Shown here one piece after another: positions 25,192 to 33,056 of a stretch of DNA of 64,000 bases. The notes under the pieces are model-generated. The model saw only the letters and a program-made list of their open reading frames with translations, ran no database searches and was not told where the DNA came from. Location of the stretch: positions 34,521 through 98,520 of the forward strand of contig CAYRNF010000012.1 of NCBI GenBank assembly GCA_964425695.1. The letters run 5' to 3'. A program made the translations under genes and the position numbers. Positions within the stretch are counted from its first letter, which is position 1, and each line of letters begins with the position of its first letter. This DNA comes from JAKPBU01 sp964425695. Its GTDB lineage: Bacteria; Pseudomonadota; Gammaproteobacteria; Xanthomonadales; Xanthomonadaceae.

Positions 25192-26907
25192 TCAGCGGGC
25201 GATGCCGAGCCTTGCGTCCAGCGCGGCGCGATCCAGCTGCTCGGCTTCGGACGCGCTGCGCGCGCGGTATTCGAACGTGCCCGCCGCCAGGCCGCGCTCG
25301 GAAACCACCACGCGGTGCGGGATGCCGATCAGCTCGATGTCGGCGAACATCGCGCCGGGGCGCAGGCCGCGGTCGTCCAGCGCGGCGTCGATGCCGGCGG
25401 CGTTGAGCTCGTCGTACAGCGCCTGCGCGGCGCCGGCAACGCCCGCGTCATTCTTCGGGTTGATCACGCACACCGCAACGCGCCACGGCGCCATGGCCTC
25501 GGGCCAGGCGATGCCCGCGGCATCGTGGTTCTGCTCGATGGCCGCCGCGACGATCCGCGACACGCCGATGCCGTAGCAGCCCATCGCCGGATGCACCGGC
25601 TTGCCGCCCGCGTCCAGCACGGTGCAGCCCATCGCCTCGGAATACTTGCGGCCCAGGGCGAACACGTGGCCCACCTCGATCCCGCGCGCGATCCCCAGCG
25701 CGCCCTGGCCGTCCGGCGACGGGTCGCCGGCCACCACGTTGCGGAGGTCGGCCACCTCGGGCTCCGGCAGGTCGCGGCCCCAGTTCACACCGGCCAGGTG
25801 GAAGCCGCGTTCGTTCGCGCCCACCACGAAGTCGTGCATCGTCGCCACGCTGCGATCGGCGACCACGCGTACCGGCTTGCGCGGCGCGACCGGGCCGAGG
25901 AAGCCGGGCTCGCTGCCCAGGTGCTCCTGGATCTCCGCTTCGGTGGCCAGGCGGTACTCGGCCATGCCGGCCAGCTTGGAGAGCTTGATCTCGTTGACCA
26001 CGTGGTCGCCGCGCACCAGCGCCAGCACGAACTGCGGCTGCCCGTCGCCGTCGGCGCCCATGGCCGCCACCGACTTCACCGTGCGCTGCAGCGGCAGGCC
26101 CAGCAGCGCGGCCACGGCCTCGCAGGTCTTCTGCGTGGGCGTTTCGACCTTTCGCATCGCCTCTGAGGGCGCCGCGCGTTCGCCCGGCGCCACCGCCTCG
26201 GCCAGCTCCACGTTGGCCGCGTAGTCGGACGCATCGGAATAGGCCAGCGCGTCCTCCCCCGAATCGGCCAGCACGTGGAACTCGTGCGAGGCGCTGCCGC
26301 CGATGGCGCCGGTGTCGGCGGCCACGGCGCGGAACTTCAAGCCCAGGCGCGTGAAGATGCGCGCGTAGGTGTCGTACATGTTCCGGTATTCGCGCTGCAG
26401 CGATTCATCGTCCACGTGGAAGGAATAGGCGTCCTTCATCAGGAACTCGCGCGCGCGCATCACGCCGAAGCGCGGGCGGATCTCGTCGCGGAACTTGGTG
26501 GTGACCTGGTAGAAGTTCACCGGCAGCTGCTTGTAGCTGGAGAACTCCTGGCGGAAGAAGTCGGTGACGGCTTCCTCGGCGGTGGGCGTGAAGCAGAACG
26601 CCTGCTCCTTGCGGTCGCGGATCTTCAGAAGCTGCGGGCCGAACTTCTCCCAGCGGCCGGTTTCCTCCCACAGTTCCTTCGGCTGCACCGACGGCATGGC
26701 CATCTCGATGGCGCCGGCGCGGTTCATTTCCTCGCGCACCACGCCTTCCACCTTGCGCAGCACGCGCAGGCCCAGCGGCGACCAGGTGTACAGCCCTGCG
26801 GCCAGGCGGCGGATCATGCCGGCACGCAGCATCAGCTGGTGGCTGGCGATCTCGGCGTCGGCCGGCGTTTCCTTGGTGGTGTGCAGGTGGAAGTGCGACA
26901 GGCGCAT
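25192..26907 (-). CDS. proS: prolyl-tRNA synthetase
   Basis: A class II aminoacyl-tRNA synthetase of 571 residues, matching E. coli ProS (572). It starts MRLSHFHLHTTKETPADAEI, and motif 2 lies in FRDEIRPRFGVMRAREFLMKDAYSFH. A roughly 180-residue insertion domain between motifs 2 and 3 holds the editing activity that clears Ala-tRNA(Pro). Motif 3 is GCYGIGVSRIVAA, and the C-terminal anticodon-binding domain ends near LDRAALDARLGIAR. The ATG at 26907 fits the family, and the long open frame upstream has no homology. A short DUF4124 gene lies 74 bp upstream. Confidence 0.97.
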   Translation of the reverse strand: MRLSHFHLHTTKETPADAEIASHQLMLRAGMIRRLAAGLYTWSPLGLRVLRKVEGVVREEMNRAGAIEMAMPSVQPKELWEETGRWEKFGPQLLKIRDRKEQAFCFTPTAEEAVTDFFRQEFSSYKQLPVNFYQVTTKFRDEIRPRFGVMRAREFLMKDAYSFHVDDESLQREYRNMYDTYARIFTRLGLKFRAVAADTGAIGGSASHEFHVLADSGEDALAYSDASDYAANVELAEAVAPGERAAPSEAMRKVETPTQKTCEAVAALLGLPLQRTVKSVAAMGADGDGQPQFVLALVRGDHVVNEIKLSKLAGMAEYRLATEAEIQEHLGSEPGFLGPVAPRKPVRVVADRSVATMHDFVVGANERGFHLAGVNWGRDLPEPEVADLRNVVAGDPSPDGQGALGIARGIEVGHVFALGRKYSEAMGCTVLDAGGKPVHPAMGCYGIGVSRIVAAAIEQNHDAAGIAWPEAMAPWRVAVCVINPKNDAGVAGAAQALYDELNAAGIDAALDDRGLRPGAMFADIELIGIPHRVVVSERGLAAGTFEYRARSASEAEQLDRAALDARLGIAR

Positions 26908-26981
26908 CGTGCGTGGCTTGCAGGTGGCGAAAGGATCGCCATTCTGCCACGCGTCTCCGCGTGTTCCCGGCGTCGCGCGCG

Positions 26982-27263
26982 CTACGGGCGGTCGCCGCGT
27001 ACCTCGATGCCCGCACGCGGCTCGCGATCCACGCGACGGTAGGCGCGCCCGCGCGGCGGCGTGTCGCTGTAGTGCACGGTGCCGTTCGCGTCCTGCCAGC
27101 GGTACAGCACGGGGCGCGCGTCCTGCGCCGTGGCGGCGGCCGCGCGTTGCGCGCGTTCCGCCTTGGCCTGGCGCTGTTCGGGCGATTCGCGCTGCGCCCA
27201 CCAGCCCGCCAGGCCGCCGGCGAGCAAGCCGATCAGCACCGCGCAGCGCCAGGTCAGCGGCAT
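26982..27263 (-). CDS. small DUF4124 protein with N-terminal anchor
   Basis: A 93-residue protein. One hydrophobic segment (CAVLIGLLAGGLAGWWA) precedes a DUF4124 domain of the form LYRWQDANGTVHYSDTPP at residues 53-70. The domain is common in gammaproteobacterial envelope proteins and has no known biochemical role. A second DUF4124 gene lies 13 bp upstream on the same strand, so the two probably form an operon and may be an ancient duplication. Confidence 0.72.
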   Translation of the reverse strand: MPLTWRCAVLIGLLAGGLAGWWAQRESPEQRQAKAERAQRAAAATAQDARPVLYRWQDANGTVHYSDTPPRGRAYRRVDREPRAGIEVRGDRP

Positions 27264-27276
27264 TGCATGGCGGCGG

Positions 27277-27687
27277 TCAGGCGGCGGGCGCCGTCTCGGT
27301 GCAGTTGTAGGCCTTCAGCGTGGAGCGGGCGAGGTCCGCCTGGTTGGCGCGCTCGGCGTCGGTCAGGGTGCGGTCCGGCTTGCCGTCGCCGTCGCTGTCC
27401 ATCTGCACCGGGGCCTTGCCCTGCAGGGTGGCCAGGTTGCCGCGCGCGGTGTTGCAGCGCGGATCCGGCTTCGCGGCCTGGTCCGCCTTGGCGGCGGGCT
27501 TGGCGGCGACCGGGTCGCGCTTGCCGTCCTGCTGCGTGTAGCGGCCGGCAACCGGCGGGCGTTCGGAATAATGGGTGACGCCGCGCGCATCCTTCCACTT
27601 GTAGACGGTCTGGGCCGCGACTGAAGCCGGCGCAAGGGCGGCGGCCAGGCAGGTCGCGGCGAGCAGGCTGGCGGGGGCGTTGCGCAT
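27277..27687 (-). CDS. periplasmic DUF4124 protein
   Basis: A 136-residue protein. The signal peptide MRNAPASLLAATCLAAALAP is cleaved near SVAAQ, and a DUF4124 block follows (TVYKWKDARGVTHYSERPP, residues 27-45). The rest is a charged linker and a short C-terminal part with two cysteines. The open frame continues upstream, but the start was placed at the ATG before the signal peptide. It lies next to the smaller DUF4124 gene and diverges from pssA. Its function is unknown. Confidence 0.75.
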   Translation of the reverse strand: MRNAPASLLAATCLAAALAPASVAAQTVYKWKDARGVTHYSERPPVAGRYTQQDGKRDPVAAKPAAKADQAAKPDPRCNTARGNLATLQGKAPVQMDSDGDGKPDRTLTDAERANQADLARSTLKAYNCTETAPAA

Positions 27688-27809
27688 GGCGGGCGGTCCG
27701 TTCGCGCGGGCGACGCTGCCCGCGGCCGGGATTGCAGCATCGGGTGCGGGGCGATGCAAGCGCACCGCCACGGCGTGCCGACCGTCGTTCAGGCTGCGCG
27801 ACGAGCGGC

Positions 27810-27815
27810 TAAACT
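27810..27815 (+). promoter_or_regulatory. -10-like box six bases before the pssA start
   Basis: TAAACT, then GCGGCG, then ATG. No Shine-Dalgarno sequence is present, so a leaderless transcript is expected if this box is used. A weak -35 match, TTCAGG, lies 16 bp further up. Confidence 0.45.
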
Positions 27816-27821
27816 GCGGCG

Positions 27822-28601
27822 ATGGATGCCACGCCACCCCCGGAAACCGCACGCGAACCGGCGCGCGGGCGCGGGATCTACCTGCTGCCCAACCTGTTCA
27901 CCACCGGCGGACTGTTCGGCGGGTTCTTCGCGATCATCGCCGCCTCGCAGGGGCGGTTCGAAGCCGCCTGCATCGCGATCTTCGTGGCCGCCATCCTGGA
28001 CGGGGTGGACGGGCGCGTGGCGCGGCTGACCAACACCCAGAGCGAGTTCGGCCTGCAGTACGACTCGCTGGCGGACCTGATCAGCTTCGGCATGGCGCCG
28101 GCGCTGGTGATGTACCACTGGGCGCTGGTGTCGCTGAAGCTCGACGGCGCCACGCCCGGCAAGATCGGCTGGCTGGTGGCGTTCCTGTACGCGGCGTGCG
28201 CTGCGCTGCGGCTGGCCCGGTTCAACAGCCAGGTGGGGCAGGTGGACAAGCGCTGGTTCGTCGGCCTGGCCAGCCCTGCCGCGGCGGGGCTGATGGCGAG
28301 CTTCGTGTGGACCATGCACGACTTCGGGCTGTCGGGCGCGGACTACCGCTACGCCGCGGTCGCGGTCACCGTGTGCGCCGCGCTGCTGATGGTGAGCCGG
28401 ATCCGATACACCAGCTTCAAGGGCGGCAGCGGGCCGAAGTCGGACCGGGTGCCGTTCTTCGCGCTGCTGATCGCGGTGGCGGCGCTGGTGGCGCTGGTGA
28501 TCGATCCGCCGCGCGTGCTGCTGGCCGCGGCGGTGCTGTACGCCCTGTCCGGCCCGGTGATGGGGATGCGCAGGCGCCGCGCGCCGGTGGAGCGCGGATG
28601 A
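27822..28601 (+). CDS. pssA: CDP-diacylglycerol-serine O-phosphatidyltransferase
   Basis: A 259-residue inner-membrane enzyme that makes phosphatidylserine, the precursor of phosphatidylethanolamine. The CDP-alcohol phosphotransferase motif DG-x2-AR-x8-G-x3-D-x3-D is seen in DGVDGRVAR followed by FGLQYDSLADLISFG at about residues 61-89. Helices follow at LVAFLYAACAALRLARF and later. This is the type II (CDP-OH-PT fold) enzyme, not the E. coli phospholipase-D-like type. The stop overlaps the next gene by four bases (ATGA), starting the chain pssA, holD-like, rimI. Confidence 0.92.
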   Translation: MDATPPPETAREPARGRGIYLLPNLFTTGGLFGGFFAIIAASQGRFEAACIAIFVAAILDGVDGRVARLTNTQSEFGLQYDSLADLISFGMAPALVMYHWALVSLKLDGATPGKIGWLVAFLYAACAALRLARFNSQVGQVDKRWFVGLASPAAAGLMASFVWTMHDFGLSGADYRYAAVAVTVCAALLMVSRIRYTSFKGGSGPKSDRVPFFALLIAVAALVALVIDPPRVLLAAAVLYALSGPVMGMRRRRAPVERG

Positions 28602-28888
28602 GCTGGGACGGGTTCCAGCGCGAGGTGCTGGCGGAGCTGGGGCTGCGCGCCTATGCGCTGGCCGGCACCGAGCCACGCGCTGGGCTGCCGTCTTCCGCCG
28701 GGCAGGGCGCGCCGTCCGCGCCGCCGGGGAGCTTGTCGCCCACGCTGCTGGCGGCGCTGGCGCGCGCGGCCGGCTGCGCGCCGGACCAGGTCGCGGGGCT
28801 GGCCGGCATCGAAACCGCGCCGGTCTGCGTCGCCGCACGGCGCGCGCTGTGGCCGCGCCTGCGGCGGTTGCGCAGCCCGCGCCGATGA
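28598..28888 (+). CDS. small protein upstream of rimI, probable divergent DNA polymerase III psi subunit
   Basis: A 96-residue protein overlapping pssA before it and rimI after it by four bases each. In E. coli holD (psi) overlaps rimI, and in Pseudomonas the psi gene also precedes rimI. Three blocks line up with E. coli psi in order: LAELGLRAYAL with LQQLGITQWSL, SPTLLAALARAAGCAPDQV with SDVLRALTVSPDQV, and ARRALWPRLRRL with ARAALWQQICTY. Psi would link chi (encoded 3.6 kb away) to the clamp loader. The middle is shorter and proline/glycine-rich, so the call rests on synteny plus weak similarity. Confidence 0.6.
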   Translation: MSWDGFQREVLAELGLRAYALAGTEPRAGLPSSAGQGAPSAPPGSLSPTLLAALARAAGCAPDQVAGLAGIETAPVCVAARRALWPRLRRLRSPRR

Positions 28889-29370
28889 GCGCCGTGGTGG
28901 CACAGGACGCCGAGCCGGCCACGCGCCTGCGGGTGATGCGCGAGGAAGACCTCGACGCGGTGATGGAAATCGAACTGCGCGCGTACCCGTTTCCGTGGAG
29001 CCGCGGGATCTTCCGCGACTGCCTGCGTGCCGGCTATCCGGCCTGGGTGCTGGAGCAGGCGGACACGGAAGTGATCGGCTACGGCGTGCTCAGCGTGGCG
29101 GCGGACGAAGCGCACATCCTCAACGTGTGCGCCGCGCCGCACGTGCAGGGCCGCGGCCACGGCAGGCGCCTGCTGCGCGCGCTGGTGCAGCAGGCGCGCC
29201 TGCGCGGCGCGCAGCGGCTGTTCCTGGAAGTGCGGCCTTCCAACCCGGCCGCGCTGGCGCTGTACGCGGCCGAGGGCTTCAGCGAGATCGGCCGGCGCGC
29301 GCGCTACTACCCGGCGCATGCCGGGCGCGAGGACGCGATCGTGATGGCGATGGAGCTGCGGGCCAGCTAG
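28885..29370 (+). CDS. rimI: ribosomal protein bS18 N-acetyltransferase
   Basis: A 161-residue GNAT enzyme that acetylates the N-terminus of ribosomal protein S18. LRVMREEDLDAVMEIELRAYPFPW is the RimI opening. The acetyl-CoA loop is VQGRGHGRRLLRAL, and LEVRPSNPAALALYAAEGF and the ending RARYYPAHAGREDAIVM match the family. The ATG at 28885 overlaps the upstream small gene's stop; an in-frame ATG 12 codons earlier lies inside that gene and is less likely. It converges on valS. Confidence 0.92.
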   Translation: MSAVVAQDAEPATRLRVMREEDLDAVMEIELRAYPFPWSRGIFRDCLRAGYPAWVLEQADTEVIGYGVLSVAADEAHILNVCAAPHVQGRGHGRRLLRALVQQARLRGAQRLFLEVRPSNPAALALYAAEGFSEIGRRARYYPAHAGREDAIVMAMELRAS

Positions 29371-29403
29371 CGGCCGCGCGCTGCCGCGCATGGCCAAGGC
29401 CTG

Positions 29404-29425
29404 CAGGAGCGGCTTCAGCCGCGAC
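29404..29425. repeat. dispersed GGAGCGGCTTCAGCCGCGA element, copy A
   Basis: The 19-base core GGAGCGGCTTCAGCCGCGA occurs here and again at 61970-61988. Its centre GCGGCT-TC-AGCCGC is a small hairpin. This copy lies between the converging rimI and valS genes. Confidence 0.6.
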
Positions 29426-29496
29426 CCGGCACGGAGGTGCCACCCACCCGGGCACGGCGTTCGCCGCGGAAGCCGCCAAACCAGCGCGTCGCCGCG

Positions 29497-32367
29497 TTAT
29501 CCCAGGCGCGCGCGCTGGTCGGCCAGTGCGTCGCGCTGCGCGGTCCAGTCGGCCAGGCGCTGGCGCTCCTGTTCCACCACCGGGCCGGGCGCGTTGGCCA
29601 CGAAGGTGTCGCTGGCGAGCTTGTTGGTCGACTTGGCCAGTTCGCCCTCGACGCGCTTGAGCTCCTTGTCCAGGCGCGCGCGTTCGGCGTCCAGGTCGAC
29701 CAGGCCTTCCAGTGGCACGAACAGCCGCAGCGCGGGTTTCGCACCGCCGCCGCCGATGAGGCCCGCAGCCGAAGCTGGCGCCTCCGTGCCGTCGTCCAGC
29801 CAGCTGATCGCTTCGAGCCGCAGCAGGAACCGCAGCTGCGCGTCGTAGCGCGTGGCGCGTGCGCGGTCGTCGGCATCGCCGTTCTGCAGCAGCAGGCGCA
29901 CCTGCTTGGCCGGCGAGACGCCCAGCTCGCTGCGGATGCGGCGCAGCGTGGAGATCACCGTCTTCAACCACTCCACGTCGGCTTCCGCGCGCAGGTAATC
30001 GTGCGCGTCCACGTCCAGCGCGGTGGGGTAGGGACGCAGCGAAACCGTGTCGCCAGTGATGCCCAGGCGCGGCGCGACCTGGCGCCACAACTCTTCGGTG
30101 ACGAACGGCACCAGCGGATGCAGCAGCCGCAGCAGCGTTTCCAGCACGTACAGCAGGGTGTGGCGGGTACTGCGCGCCGCACCTTCGTCCGTGCCCTGCA
30201 GCGCGGGCTTGGCCAGCTCCACGAACCAGTCGCAGAACTCGTTCCAGGCGAATTCGTACAGCACCTGCGCGAGCAGGTCGAAACGGTAGGCGGCGAAGTG
30301 CGCTTCGGCCTGCGCGGCGGTTTTCGCCAGCCGCGCCAGGATCCATTTCTCCGCGTCGGTCACCGGCTCGGGCTTGCCTTGCGCGGTGAAGCCCTCGGTG
30401 TTCATCAGCGCGAAACGCGTGGCGTTCCAAAGCTTGTTGCAGAAGTTCTTGTAGCCCTCGGCGCGGCCCAGGTCGAACTTGATGTCGCGCCCCGGCCCCG
30501 CCAGCGCGGCCATGGTGAAGCGCAGCGGGTCGGCGCCGTGCGCGGCGATGCCGTCGGGGAATTCCTTGCGCGTGGCCTTGGCGATTTTCTCGGCCATCTT
30601 CGGCTGCATCAGGCCGGTGGTGCGCTTGGCGATCAGGTCGTCGAGCGAGATGCCGTCGATGATGTCCAGCGGATCCAGGATGTTGCCCTTGGACTTGGAC
30701 ATCTTCTGGCCGTCCTTGTCGCGCACCAGGCCGGTGATGTAGACGTCCTTGAACGGCACTTTCCCGGTCAGCGCGTCGGTCATCATGATCATCCGCGCCA
30801 CCCAGAAGAAGATGATGTCGAAGCCGGTGACCAGCACGCTGGTGGGCAGGAAGTGGGCGAAGCCGCGTTCGGCCATGGCCGCTTCGTCCGGCCAGCCCAT
30901 GGTCGAGAACGGGAACATGGCCGACGAGAACCAGGTTTCCAGCACGTCCTCGTCCTGGCGCAGCGCCACGTCCGCGGCCAGCCCCGAGCGCGCGCGCGCA
31001 TCGGCTTCGTCGCGCCCGACGTAGGCGTTGCCGTCCGCGTCGAACCACGCCGGGATGCGGTGCCCCCACCACAGCTGGCGGCTGATGGTCCAGTCCTGGA
31101 TGTTCTCCAGCCAGTGCCTGTACGTGCTGAGCCAGTTGCCCGGCACGAACCGCACCTGGCCTTCGATGCCGTCCACGCCCTGCACAAGCTCGAGCCCGCG
31201 CTGCGCCAGCCCGTCCATCTTCACGAACCACTGGTCGGTCAGGTACGGCTCGATGATCTGCCCGCTGCGGTCGCCGCGCGGCACCTGCAGCTTGTGGGGC
31301 CTGGCTTCGACCAGGAGGCCCGCGGCTTCCAGGTCTTCGAGCACGCGCTTGCGCGCGTCGAAGCGGTCCAGCCCGCGGTAGACCTCCGGCGCCTCGTCGT
31401 TGATGGCGGCGCTGTCGGTGAGCACGTTGATGACCGGCAGCGAATGCCGCTGCCCCACCGCGTAGTCGTTGAAGTCGTGCGCAGGCGTGACCTTGACAAC
31501 GCCGGTGCCGAACGGGCGATCCACGTAATCGTCGGCGATCACCGGGATCACCCGGCCGGTCAGCGGCAGGGTGACGGTTTTCCCGATGAGCGATGCATAG
31601 CGCGGATCGTCGGGGTGCACCATCACCGCGGTGTCGCCGAGCATGGTTTCCGGGCGCGTGGTCGCGACCACCAGGTAATCGCGGGTCTCGCGCAGGGTCT
31701 GTCCACCTTCGGCATCGCGCTCGATGTGCTCGTACGTCGCCCCGCCCGAGAGCGGGTAGCGGATCGACCACAGGAAGCCGTCTTCCTCCTCGCTCACCAC
31801 CTCCAGGTCCGAGATCGCGGTCTTCAGCACGGGGTCCCAGTTGACCAGGCGCTGGCCGCGGTAGATCAGGCCCTGCTCGTGCAGGCGCACGAACGCCTCG
31901 GTGACCGCCGCCGACGCCTGCGGATCCATGGTGAACACGCTGCGCGACCAGTCGCCGCTGGCGCCCAGGCGGCGCATCTGGCGCTCGATGGTGTCGCCGG
32001 AGTGCTGCTTCCACTCCCACACCTTCTCGATGAACTTCTCGCGCCCCAGCGTGCCGCGGTCTTCGCCCTTGCCCTCCAGCTTCAGGTTGCGCGTCACCAC
32101 CATCTCGGTGGCGATGCCGGCATGGTCGGTGCCCATCTGCCACAGCGTGCGGTCGCCGCGCATGCGGTGGTAGCGGATCAGCGCGTCCTGCAGCGTGTGC
32201 TGGAACGCATGGCCCATGTGCAGCGTGCCGGTCACGTTGGGCGGCGGCAGCAGGATGGTGTAGGTGGGCCCGTCGCCGCGCGGCGCGAACACGCCGGCGC
32301 TTTCCCACTGCGCGTACAGGCGCGATTCGAAGGAGCTGGGGTCGTAGCTGGGGGCGAGGGAGGACAT
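29497..32367 (-). CDS. valS: valyl-tRNA synthetase
   Basis: A 956-residue class I synthetase, close to E. coli ValS (951). It starts MSSLAPSYDPSSFESRLYAQ. The HIGH motif is PPPNVTGTLHMGHA, and the KMSKS loop is GQKMSKSKGNILDPLDIIDG. Between them is the large editing domain that hydrolyses Thr-tRNA(Val), with VVATTRPETMLGDTAV. The C-terminal coiled coil is LDAERARLDKELKRVEGELAK. It lies downstream of holC on the same strand, separated by 150 bp that hold an inverted repeat pair. Confidence 0.97.
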   Translation of the reverse strand: MSSLAPSYDPSSFESRLYAQWESAGVFAPRGDGPTYTILLPPPNVTGTLHMGHAFQHTLQDALIRYHRMRGDRTLWQMGTDHAGIATEMVVTRNLKLEGKGEDRGTLGREKFIEKVWEWKQHSGDTIERQMRRLGASGDWSRSVFTMDPQASAAVTEAFVRLHEQGLIYRGQRLVNWDPVLKTAISDLEVVSEEEDGFLWSIRYPLSGGATYEHIERDAEGGQTLRETRDYLVVATTRPETMLGDTAVMVHPDDPRYASLIGKTVTLPLTGRVIPVIADDYVDRPFGTGVVKVTPAHDFNDYAVGQRHSLPVINVLTDSAAINDEAPEVYRGLDRFDARKRVLEDLEAAGLLVEARPHKLQVPRGDRSGQIIEPYLTDQWFVKMDGLAQRGLELVQGVDGIEGQVRFVPGNWLSTYRHWLENIQDWTISRQLWWGHRIPAWFDADGNAYVGRDEADARARSGLAADVALRQDEDVLETWFSSAMFPFSTMGWPDEAAMAERGFAHFLPTSVLVTGFDIIFFWVARMIMMTDALTGKVPFKDVYITGLVRDKDGQKMSKSKGNILDPLDIIDGISLDDLIAKRTTGLMQPKMAEKIAKATRKEFPDGIAAHGADPLRFTMAALAGPGRDIKFDLGRAEGYKNFCNKLWNATRFALMNTEGFTAQGKPEPVTDAEKWILARLAKTAAQAEAHFAAYRFDLLAQVLYEFAWNEFCDWFVELAKPALQGTDEGAARSTRHTLLYVLETLLRLLHPLVPFVTEELWRQVAPRLGITGDTVSLRPYPTALDVDAHDYLRAEADVEWLKTVISTLRRIRSELGVSPAKQVRLLLQNGDADDRARATRYDAQLRFLLRLEAISWLDDGTEAPASAAGLIGGGGAKPALRLFVPLEGLVDLDAERARLDKELKRVEGELAKSTNKLASDTFVANAPGPVVEQERQRLADWTAQRDALADQRARLG

Positions 32368-32386
32368 CGGCTTGGCTCTTGGCGCG

Positions 32387-32498
32387 TCGTTCCCGCGGAG
32401 GCGGGAACCCGTGGACGTTGTGTTGCGGGATCTTCCGCGTGGTCTGGCCGTCGCGTCGAACGCGAGCGCTCGTGGATCCCCGCCTGCGCGGGGACGAC
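32387..32498. repeat. inverted REP-like pair between holC and valS
   Basis: Copy 1 (32387-32415) reads TCGTTCCCGCGGAGGCGGGA and continues ACCCGTGGA. Copy 2 (32471-32498), read on the minus strand, is GTCGTCCCCGCGCAGGCGGG followed by GATCCACG. The two are the same hairpin element in opposite orientation with 55 bp between. A third copy lies at 37444-37470. The form resembles the paired REP sequences (BIMEs) of gammaproteobacteria. Confidence 0.7.
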
Positions 32499-32517
32499 GG
32501 CCACTACGCGATGGTCA

Positions 32518-32940
32518 CTACATGTCGTGCTTGTTCACTTCGAGCCCGCGCGCCTTGTACTGCGTCCAGCGCTCGCGCAGCGGGCCGCGCGCGGATTCGT
32601 CGGCGGGCACCACCTCGAGCACACGCTCGAAGCTGCCTTCCACCGCGGCATCGCGCAGGTTGATCACCAGCGGGCGCAGCGGCGCGTCGACGTCCGGCGT
32701 GGCGATCACCACCGGCGTCAGCTCGTCTTCCTCGTCGCCGGCGATCTGGTGCGGGATGTACACCTCGTCGCCCATGTCCCACAGCAGGTCGTCCAGCGCC
32801 TCGGCCTGGGCGGCGTCGCGCGCCAGCACCAGCGTCCACAGGTTGGCCTCGTACGCTTTCTTCGCCAGCTCGCACACCAGCCGCAGCGGCTCGTCTCGGA
32901 AGCGCGGCTTGGCGATCAGGTAGAAGTCGGCGCGGGGCAT
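32518..32940 (-). CDS. holC: DNA polymerase III subunit chi
   Basis: A 140-residue protein of the clamp-loader complex that binds single-strand binding protein through chi and joins the complex through psi. It starts MPRADFYLIAKPRFRDEPLR, with LVCELAKKAYEANLWTLVLA, LDDLLWDMGDEVYIPHQIAG and TPVVIATPDVDAPLRPLVIN in the HolC order. The pepA-holC-valS order is conserved in many gammaproteobacteria. A GGGACTCG repeat array fills part of the gap upstream of it. The candidate psi gene lies 3.6 kb away. Confidence 0.9.
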   Translation of the reverse strand: MPRADFYLIAKPRFRDEPLRLVCELAKKAYEANLWTLVLARDAAQAEALDDLLWDMGDEVYIPHQIAGDEEDELTPVVIATPDVDAPLRPLVINLRDAAVEGSFERVLEVVPADESARGPLRERWTQYKARGLEVNKHDM

Positions 32941-32947
32941 CAGAGGC

Positions 32948-32980
32948 CGGGACTCGCGACCCGGGGCTCGGGACTCGGGA
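32948..32980. repeat. GGGACTCG-type short repeat array between pepA and holC
   Basis: GGGACTCG, GGGGCTCG and GGGACTCG occur in close series, in the block CCGGGACTCGCGACCCGGGG and on to CTCGGGACTCGGGA. Similar units lie in the 5' end of the MlaF-like gene. Confidence 0.5.
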
Positions 32981-33056
32981 GGACGCAACCCTGGCTCCTT
33001 CGCGACAGGTGCCCGCCTGGGCACGGGACGAAGTGGATGATGCGGACGGGCATGGT

